From: Haliotis asinina
Lineage: Eukaryota; Mollusca; Gastropoda; Lepetellida; Haliotidae
Direction: 5' to 3'
DNA length: 64,000 bases
Assembly (NCBI RefSeq): GCF_037392515.1
Contig: NC_090295.1
Location: forward strand, 19,608,001 to 19,672,000
The notes beneath the pieces are model-generated. The model saw nothing but the letters and a program-made list of their open reading frames with translations. It was not told the DNA's origin and made no database searches. Made by a program: the position numbers and the translations under genes. This document shows, one piece after another, positions 45,291 through 64,000 of the stretch. Within the stretch, counting starts at the first letter, position 1. Every line of letters begins with the position of its first letter.

Positions 45291-46703
45291 AAGTGAGTCC
45301 AGAAACTTATTCAACTTCGTAGACAGATATGGCTGTAAATAAAATATCGTCTGCTTATGTGCAGGACTGCCTTTCAGAGGAATACACCTCTTTTTGAATA
45401 AAAATGTCTTTGGAAAAATTTCTGTTCACGATAGTAAAATTAAACCATCATTTTCTATCTTATTTATGTTGAGAAATCGATGAAAGAGCAATTTTTTAAC
45501 CTACCTCTGCACCAACAATGCTGATGATGGAAGAAACAACACTTTACTTTGGGAAATTGAATATCGGCAGGGATAATACAGATATTGAAAAAGATAAAAG
45601 TCTAGAACAAACACAAACATGCAAACACACATTTAACTGAAATTGGTTGGTGGTGCTACCTTCGGATGCTGTGTTCAACTGGGATGTAGGAAGTAGCAGT
45701 GGGCAACACGTAATAGGTATGCTGAGGCACTCATTACTACTTGATAGTTTATGTTCAAGGTTGGTTTCAAACGATGAATATTTTTGGTTCAAGAAACAAA
45801 TGCATAAGGTGCAAGTGAGCCCTTCTCCAATATACATTTCAGGTTAAATGAAAATAGTTACGCTACGGGATATATTGACTGTGCTCAGGGGGGTTGTAAC
45901 TCTATAAGATATATACGGCAGACGAAAAACGTGCATGGACCATGACCAACATGGCTAGCAGGAGTGGAAACTTTAGGGAGCATATCCTCGTACCCTCTGG
46001 GCTCCACGATCTATATGTGCACGCACGCACACGCGCACGCACACACACCAGTCACATTTTCAAGGTATAGCTCGGATATTGCTAATACCACTACTGAGTG
46101 CGTCAGTAAAAAACAAAAATAAAAACCAGACACACTTGGGCATGAAGCGATATTCCGCATAAACGTCGAGGCCATATTCGAAATAAACGTCTTCTCTGTT
46201 TGACAGTCGCTTTCCATCCAGATCAATTTACCGGACACCATCATTCAGAGGTGACATTAACTAATGATTCATTCAGATATACGGATCGTGTCTTGACAGT
46301 CACCATACTTCATTAGTGTTACCAGCTGTTGTTGCACGTAAAGACTAACTCGTGTAAACAGTATAGTATATAAATTTTCTACATTTATTTTTATTGCTGT
46401 TAATACTTTAAATATCTGTTACAATGTATAAGAATCTAAATGCACCATGTCCGTTACGTTAGTGTGCATGCATGTTTATGTATAAAATTTATGCAAGTGT
46501 GTGTCTAACTGTACATGTGTCGACGTACAAAAACAACAACACATGATGCAAAATCTTTGGTAGTAATCAGTTTACCCTCTGTAATTTGCTTTATTGATAC
46601 CCCTTCCCTTACTTTGAAAAATAACGTGTCGAAATATGTATGAGCGTGTCCTAATATAACGTCTTTGGGGTCAAATGACACGTGATCAATCTTATCTCAA
46701 CCC
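45291..46703. other. Intergenic, no gene seen
   Basis: A (CA)n-like microsatellite at about 46019-46050 is the only structured sequence. Confidence 0.4.
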
Positions 46704-47136
46704 CATCTCAACCTTAAGCATTTCATGCATGCAGTGCCCTATGATGGTAGGTAGGCCCTACTGGTTGTTGGGACTGATAAAAAAATCTGTCAGTAAATTA
46801 GTTTTATTGATCTGTAAACACAGAATGACCATACATGATATGATCTACAAATTCATGAAACCTTGTATCTTGGAACCCGTGAAGGTCCGGGGTTGAATAG
46901 GCCTACAGCAACCCATACTTGCCATAAAAGGAGACTTTGCTTGTCGTAAGAGGCGGCTAACGGGATCGGAAGGTCAGGCTCGCTTACTTAGTTGACACAT
47001 GTCATCGGTTCCCAATCGCGTACATCGATGCTCATGCTGTCGATCACTGAACCTGGTCCAGACTCGGTTATTTACAGACCACTGCCATATAGCAGGAATA
47101 TTGCTGACTGTGGAGTAAAACTAAACTCACTCACTC
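46704..47136 (+). pseudogene. Retroposed-looking copy of zinc-finger exon 2 end, intron and SINE-B
   Basis: The plus strand from CATCTCAACCTTAAGCATTT through the exon 2 splice donor (GATGGTAGGTA) and the next 100 bp of intron matches the minus strand at 42986-42853. It then continues into a complete SINE-B and stops at that element's (CTCA)n tail. The copy carries about 33 extra bp after the donor and scattered substitutions. TCTTATCTCAACCC upstream and TCTTAAGTCAAACC downstream agree at 11 of 14 positions and may be a worn target duplication. It contains only about 45 nt of exon and cannot be functional. Confidence 0.85.
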
Positions 47137-47799
47137 TTAAGTCAAACCTGGGTTGCTGCGAACCATTTTGACCATGATATTGATTTTAACATATCTTTCA
47201 GTATGTAGTAAGTTAAACAGGCTGTTCCACTTTGTGACCGTTTAGTTCACAGAGTACCCTTCATACTTCCATTAAGAAAATGGGTTGTTAGTTAAAATAT
47301 TACACATATATTCATACTTTAGAATTTCATAACCTGAACATTCATTTAATGGCCTTGAATACGGTTTCTCTTTGTTTAACTGCACCTGTTGTCAACATTG
47401 CATGTTTTTCAGGCACTGCACGTTTTGCCCGAGCGCACTCTGTTTCCCTCTCCATTGTCTCTTTGACAGCCCAAGCCAATCGCAGTTAGCTGTCAGTGTT
47501 TGGATTTTTCAAATCCAACCTGGTGTTTATTTAACACCTAAAAGACATAGGCGTGTCCAGTTTCTCATCATGGGAGGATTTCGAGGGAGGATATTTGCGT
47601 TTTCATAAGGTTGAATATGATCAGAAATAGGATTGAGAGCATATATGTTCTGATATGATTGTTCAGAAACACAATGAATGGTGTATGTATTTATGTTGAG
47701 GAGTTAGAATTTAAGAAAAAACAAATGTATAGTTGCAGATGATCAAGAGCTCTTTCAATAATCCACTGCTTCAGTATGCTTGAAGGGGGTGGGGGGTGG
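47137..47799. other. Intergenic, nothing recognised
   Basis: No gene or repeat family that I can support. Confidence 0.4.
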
Positions 47800-47802
47800 G
47801 GT

Positions 47803-47964
47803 GGGGTAGCCTAGTGGTTAAAGCGTTCGCTCGTCACGCCGAAGACCCGGGTTCGATTCCCCACATGGGTACAAGGTGTGAGGCCCATTTTCTGGTGTCC
47901 CCCGCCGTAAGATCGCTGGAATATTGCTAAAAGCGGCGTAAAACCAAACTCACTCACTCACTAT
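47803..47964 (+). mobile_element. SINE-A, near consensus
   Basis: TAGCCTAGTGG box A, GGTTCGATTCC box B, GTGTCCCCCGCCGTAAGATC and AGCGGCGTAAAACCAAACTC tail. One of the best-preserved copies in the window. Confidence 0.93.
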
Positions 47965-47972
47965 TCATCCGC

Positions 47973-48227
47973 GACCCGTGAAGGTCTCGGGGTAGAAGAG
48001 GCCTTCAGCAACCCATGCTTGCCATAAAAGGCGACTCAGCTTAACGGGATCTGGTGGTCAAGCTCGCTGACTTGGTTGACACATGTCATCGGTTCCCAAC
48101 TGCGCAGGTCGATGCTCATGTTGTTGATCACTGGATTGTTTGGTCCAGACTCGATTATTTACAGACCACCGCCATATAGCTGGAATATTGCTGAGTGCTG
48201 CGTAAAACTAAACTCACTCACTCACTC
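47973..48227 (+). mobile_element. SINE-B inserted at the tail of a SINE-A, 13-bp target-site duplication
   Basis: ACTATTCATCCGC flanks it at 47960-47972 and 48228-48240. This fixes the 5' end at GACCCGTGAAGG and the 3' end in the CTCACT run. Confidence 0.95.
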
Positions 48228-48310
48228 ACTATTCATCCGCAAGGCCCGAGGCTCTGTCATGAAGATTTCGCAATGTGTGTATGTTCTGTCTGATGAGCCG
48301 TCTCTAAAAG

Positions 48311-48475
48311 GGGCGGTGTGGTAGCCTACTAAAAAGCGTTCGCTCGTCACACCTAAGACCCGGGTTCCACTCTCCACATGGGTACAATGTGTGGAGCCCA
48401 TTTTCTGGTGTCCTCCGCCGTGATATTGCTGGAATATTGCTAAAAAGCGGCGTAAAACTAAACTCACTCACCCTA
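48311..48475 (+). mobile_element. SINE-A copy
   Basis: GGGGCGGTGTGGTAGCCTAC head, CCCGGGTTCCACTCTCC in place of box B, and a GCGGCGTAAAACTAAACTCA tail. Confidence 0.9.
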
Positions 48476-48889
48476 CTCACCCGTCCCTAAAACAATATAT
48501 ATGCCACTCTGAATCACCCTTACACTATATGTTTAAACTACACCCTGCGTCAAACGTTTTTCATCTTTATGAAGAACTCGATGAAAAATGACAAATATCA
48601 GCAGAGTCGAACCACCGTTTGGTTCGGTCTTATATTAGCTAATGTTGTTATGTCATTGAAACTGGCTGAGAATTAAAAATTATTGAGCATGAACATCCAT
48701 CGGTCTCACTCCCTCCAGTCTTTTCCCTGTAAGAACATTTATGGGAAAATCCTATGGTCGTGTCAGTTTTAATGGAATATTTAGTTTAATCTGGAGGAAA
48801 CGCATCTATTGTTGAATGTGTTTTGTTCCGTTCAATCGCTCTTGAATAATGAATATTTGCCCACATAAGCACGGTCACCACTGGTACAT

Positions 48890-48995
48890 TACTGAGTTGT
48901 CTCCCTTCACTTTCGACTCCACGTGGTCGACAGCGCGAGGTTTGAGAACGTAAACACGGTGATTCCGAGTTCTTGTTCGTTGGAATATAGACAAG
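48890..48995 (+). promoter_or_regulatory. GART: Candidate GART promoter / 5' untranslated exon
   Basis: The coding start of GART lies right after an acceptor at 52302, so an untranslated first exon must lie upstream. A plausible one ends at 48995 (ACAAG|GTAAAT). Its neighbourhood is CG-richer than the flanks and carries the palindromic E-box CCACGTGG at 48919-48926. E-boxes at purine-synthesis genes are known MYC-family targets in vertebrates; use here is inferred. Confidence 0.35.
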
Positions 48996-49786
48996 GTAAA
49001 TATTGCCAGCTGAATATATGGGTCAAAATGAGTTTCCTAAGTTATTGCCATGGTTTGTTTTTGTTTCATAATGAATAAGTATGCTTTATTTCTAAAACTT
49101 TATGGCTGACTGCACAGACTGTCGCCGACAAATATGTCCGTCAACATGTATGAGAACTGCACTTGTTTTCATTCTGGAGGTGAGAATGATGAACTTTCAA
49201 CACTTTCCCAAACCCGAAAGTCGTTGTCATAGTGAAACAGCCGAGAGTCGCTGTCATGACAGTCACATCTGGCCAGGTCAATACAGAGTCGGAGTACCGT
49301 TCAAATTCATGCCATACACTGAAAGGCACGTGTTTTGTCAAAAGCATGAGCCTCAATTTGTCTAACTGGTGCAGTACTGTCGCGCCACTGGGCGGAAATG
49401 TTGGCAATTGACTAAATTATGGTAAGATTGAGATACAGCCCCAAATGTATTTCGAAAAGCAGAATCATTGAATGATTGATAATTATCAGATTCTGACAGT
49501 TACAATTGCACATGTAAATTTTTATTGGATAGAAATGTTCTTTTAAATGTTGTTCATAGGCAGATGTTCAAACATAAATCTTGTTTTATCAACTTAGTCA
49601 TGATGAACTGCTGTCAGATATATTTGATTGTTTTACAAAAAGCTCACATACACATGCAGTTTCAGCTTTTGGTTCAGAAGTATGGACTCATTAAGGGTAC
49701 TTGTTACATTTCTGTATTTTGACTTTATGTAGAAAAACATACAGTACCATTCTTACAGGGTACACATCTGTAGTACCGCTGAAGGG

Positions 49787-50243
49787 GTTGTCGGCACAGG
49801 TATGCAGAAATGTACTGTAGCCAAAGTAAATCTACAGAAACGTACCTGGCACCCTAAACAGCAGACGAGTCCATTTTTCTCAAGCCAAAACCGAAACCGG
49901 TTTGTGGTGGTGTTCCAGATCGCCTGACTTTGAGCAGTTTCTGGACATTAACAATCTTTATATTAGCCATGTATTCTAATGCAATCGAATTTGGAGCTGA
50001 TATTTTACAAGCAGAAGAAAGGTATATTGTTGTTCTTGACAAACACACACTGTCATGCTGCATTTTGTCTGCAGTTTGACAGGCAGGAATAAATGAAGGT
50101 ATCCGAGAACCTGGTTTGGCGCTGATTCCAATGGAGAATGGATCGTCCTAGGGTACAATTTTGTACATTTACTTTGGCTAAGGTACACTTCTGTATACAG
50201 AGAGGTACCAAGGGTACATTTCAGTATTACCTGTGCCAACAAC
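49787..50243. mobile_element. Non-autonomous element with ~100-bp terminal inverted repeats
   Basis: The left end GTTGTCGGCACAGGTA and right end TACCTGTGCCAACAAC are inverted. Inside them GAAATGTAC and GCCAAAGTAAAT blocks recur in inverted order. The centre (about 49880-50130) is unique, with no long frame. Confidence 0.6.
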
Positions 50244-50370
50244 AACATCTTCAGCTGTAATGCTTGTGCTAACAATGACCCTTGTAAGACTTCCGCCCCT
50301 CACTTAATGACAAAATATTTCTTTGAGTGGCTTTTTAGAAATTTCATATGTCTTTCAGTATGCTCAGATA

Positions 50371-51985
50371 CAGTTAGGGACACCTGTTAAAAATTCATCT
50401 TTATCAAATGAGGAATACATACACCTTGTCAGAAGTACACATATTAAAATCAAATTATAAAATATAATATTTGGTTTTATACGGCTGCAAGTACATATTT
50501 AATGTACTACACCATCCATGAACATATCACAAACACACACTGTTCAAAAATGAGCGTTCCATTGGTCACTTTGCTAAAACTGCTGTATGCACATAGCGTC
50601 TTTTTGCATGTGTGATGTTGGCATACGCAGCTAAAATTTTTATCTCCCACAAAACTTGAGCTTTTTTTTGATCAACCAGTGAAATGCACAAACATCCAGT
50701 GCCTTGAACCAAAGATGGCAAATTTTTTGTATGGACCAGACTGGTATGTTATGTCGTGCTATCAGACCATGAACCACACATTCATGAGCAGATTAATACA
50801 TAAGCATACTGCTCCCAGTGAAGTAAAGGAACCACCAAGGTCTGGACCGCCCAGAAAAAACAATGACAAGGGTGATCATGCTTTCATGCAACAAGGCAGA
50901 CGAAGCCCAAAGTCTACTTGTACACAGTTGCAACATAGGTGGCATTCATGCAAAAGAGTGTCCATCAGCAGCGTGTCCTTGATGCCTAAATTCTGCTGGA
51001 TTCAGGGCAAGATGACCAGTCCTCTCTATGCCTTTTATCCATGAGCCAAGCACATGCTGGCTGGAACCTGTGCACATGGAAAAGGATCCACTTGTCTGAT
51101 GAAAGCACTGCATCCTACACATGGCATTGCGTGAGTTTTAAGGCAGGGGGGCATAGCGTATGATCAGAGGGACATTCAGGCTGATGGACCCAACATGGTG
51201 TGGGGTTGTTGTTCCTATGACTGTAATGCTGACCTTGTCAGAGTTCCCGGGACACTGAATGGACAGGGGTATCAGAACTTGATCCCGAACAGTGCTGTTG
51301 TGCTATTATTTCAATATTATGCTATTTCAATGATGATAATAATTTTGATAATAATTCACTTATATAGCGCATAGTATCCATCTGACCAGTTGCTCACTGG
51401 ACGCTCTAATCAGAATCTGATTATCATTACCCCGGATAACCCAAGCTGCCCTCTTAAGCGCTAGAAGGTTATAGTCACTAGACTCTATCTCACCGGGTAC
51501 CCATTTTCTGCTGGGTGAACAGAGGCAAATTTGAACAAACTCACTTGCCTAAGGTGAGACCACATGTATCCCATGTGCTTCGTTGTGGGGCAGGACCGAA
51601 GTCCTAGAAACTCTCAGGAGTTAAACTGCCAAACACGGCCACCCATCCAAGGACTGTCCGAGCTCGACGGTGCTTAACTTCAACTGATGGTGACCTGAGC
51701 ACTACGCACAGGACCACTCGCCACCACTATTATTTCAATAACCACACATCCAGTCTTCATGGATGATAATGCCAGACTGCATCGTGAAAGTCAAGCCATG
51801 AATCCGATTGAGCATTTGTGGGACATTTGGGGACAAGTGCAAGGGATCCTCCAGTTTAAAACCTTCAGGAATTGTCCCATGCACTGCGTTATCATTGGCT
51901 GCAGATTCAGATGTCTGGTGACCAGCATTAGACAGCGTGCTGAAATGTCATCCAAATGCATAAGTTACTCCAGATACTGAGTTAG
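50371..51985 (+). pseudogene. Dead Tc1-like transposon
   Basis: A possible left end is TACAGTTAGGGACACCTGTT at 50371. Transposase remnants follow in order. There is a helix-turn-helix and GRPR-like region (SRLIHKH, then PPRSGPPRKN) near 50790-50860. LSDES-like residues occur near 51092, and a TMVWGCC-like stretch near 51190. The catalytic-region text FMDDNARLHRES and MNPIEHLWDIWGQVQ lies near 51755-51835. The usual SPDL before NPIE is lost. A C-terminal SIRQRAEMSSKCISYSRY near a TGA at about 51978 matches the family's end. Frameshifts and stops break the frame several times, and a 5S-derived SINE sits in the middle. No right terminal repeat was found. Confidence 0.82.
51317..51726 (-). mobile_element. 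5S-rRNA-derived SINE with 14-bp target-site duplication
   Basis: Perfect CTATTATTTCAATA repeats flank it at 51303-51316 and 51727-51740. On the minus strand the head reads AAGTTAAGCACCGTCGAGCT and CAGTCCTTGGATGGGTGGCC. These correspond to the 5S rRNA box A region (AAGCTAAGCA) and box C (TACTTGGATGGGAGACC). The other end carries the TATATAGCGC motif and an ATAATAATT-rich tail. This is a SINE3-type architecture. Confidence 0.88.
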
Positions 51986-52208
51986 CGGTCATTGTGGACC
52001 ACACTAGTGTGTTTGGCATTAATGAAATGTGAGCTCCTTTGTGTCTGCTGTCACAACCTGCCGGATGGGGAGTGAGGTGTGTGATGTGAAGATGGTCATT
52101 AATACTGTTTATTTTATATTAAACTAAATGCTTTAAATTAATTTTGCCTACAATAAGTTTTTTCAGGCACGTGAATTTTGTGTTTCTGTAAATATAGATA
52201 TTGGCTGA

Positions 52209-63913
<11,705 letters not shown>

Positions 63914-64000
63914 TGAAGTCTGGTTTCCGCGACAAAGTGCCTTTGGTGACTGTTCAAGAATGCTCATGGGTCATGGTATATACAAGTTATAAACCAACCT

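Noticed and set aside
47803-47964. Possible tRNA genes at SINE-A heads
   Set aside because: The boxes resemble a tRNA, but the molecule does not close an acceptor stem, lacks a clean anticodon arm, and is followed by the SINE body and tail.

Overview
The window looks like nuclear DNA of a marine gastropod, most likely an abalone (Haliotis). Three things suggest this: intron-rich genes with GT/AG junctions, a pair of Met/Gln/Asn/Gly-rich chitin-binding secreted proteins of the kind found in shell or cuticle matrix, and dozens of copies of two SINE-like repeats ending in (CTCA)n that I associate with abalone sequence. The genus is an inference from recall; the exon models come from the sequence itself. 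In this report SINE-A means a tRNA-headed SINE of about 160 bp, and SINE-B means a repeat of about 270 bp with an unclassified head. Both end in nearly the same 3' module. Region 1 (1-23 kb) holds two tandem paralogous genes on the minus strand (3146-6193 and 17787-22281). Each has a secretory N-terminus, one peritrophin-A/CBM14 chitin-binding domain, a low-complexity Met/Gln/Asn/Gly body, a conserved Thr-rich hinge, and a small Cys-containing C-terminal exon. A 4.5-kb minisatellite of 28-bp monomers lies between them. Region 2 (23-29.5 kb) has no gene that I can support. It holds SINEs, a 45-bp minisatellite and a 69-bp-arm foldback element inserted into that array. Region 3 (29.5-45.3 kb) is a ten-exon minus-strand gene for a 1636-residue zinc-finger protein. 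Its N-terminal half is built from repeated two-exon cassettes carrying an unusual Cys-extended finger. Its last exon encodes AT-hooks and about 14 C2H2 fingers. Region 4 (45.3-52.3 kb) holds an inverted partial copy of exon 2 of that gene with its intron and a SINE-B, further SINEs, a TIR element, and a dead Tc1-like transposase interrupted by a 5S-rRNA-derived SINE. Region 5 (52.3-64 kb) is the 5' part of GART on the plus strand (GARS domain, eight coding exons, 299 codons), running off the window. Its introns hold many SINEs (one nest three deep), a hAT-type zinc-finger fragment, a DIRS-like retroelement fossil, and a minisatellite that appears to have been seeded from a GART splice-donor junction. 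The genes do not form a pathway together. The two chitin-binding genes are secreted-matrix paralogs, the zinc-finger protein is a probable nuclear regulator, and GART is purine-synthesis housekeeping. The least ordinary observations are the read-through retroposition of zinc-finger exon 2, the exon-pair cassette architecture of that protein, and the donor-site-derived minisatellite in GART.
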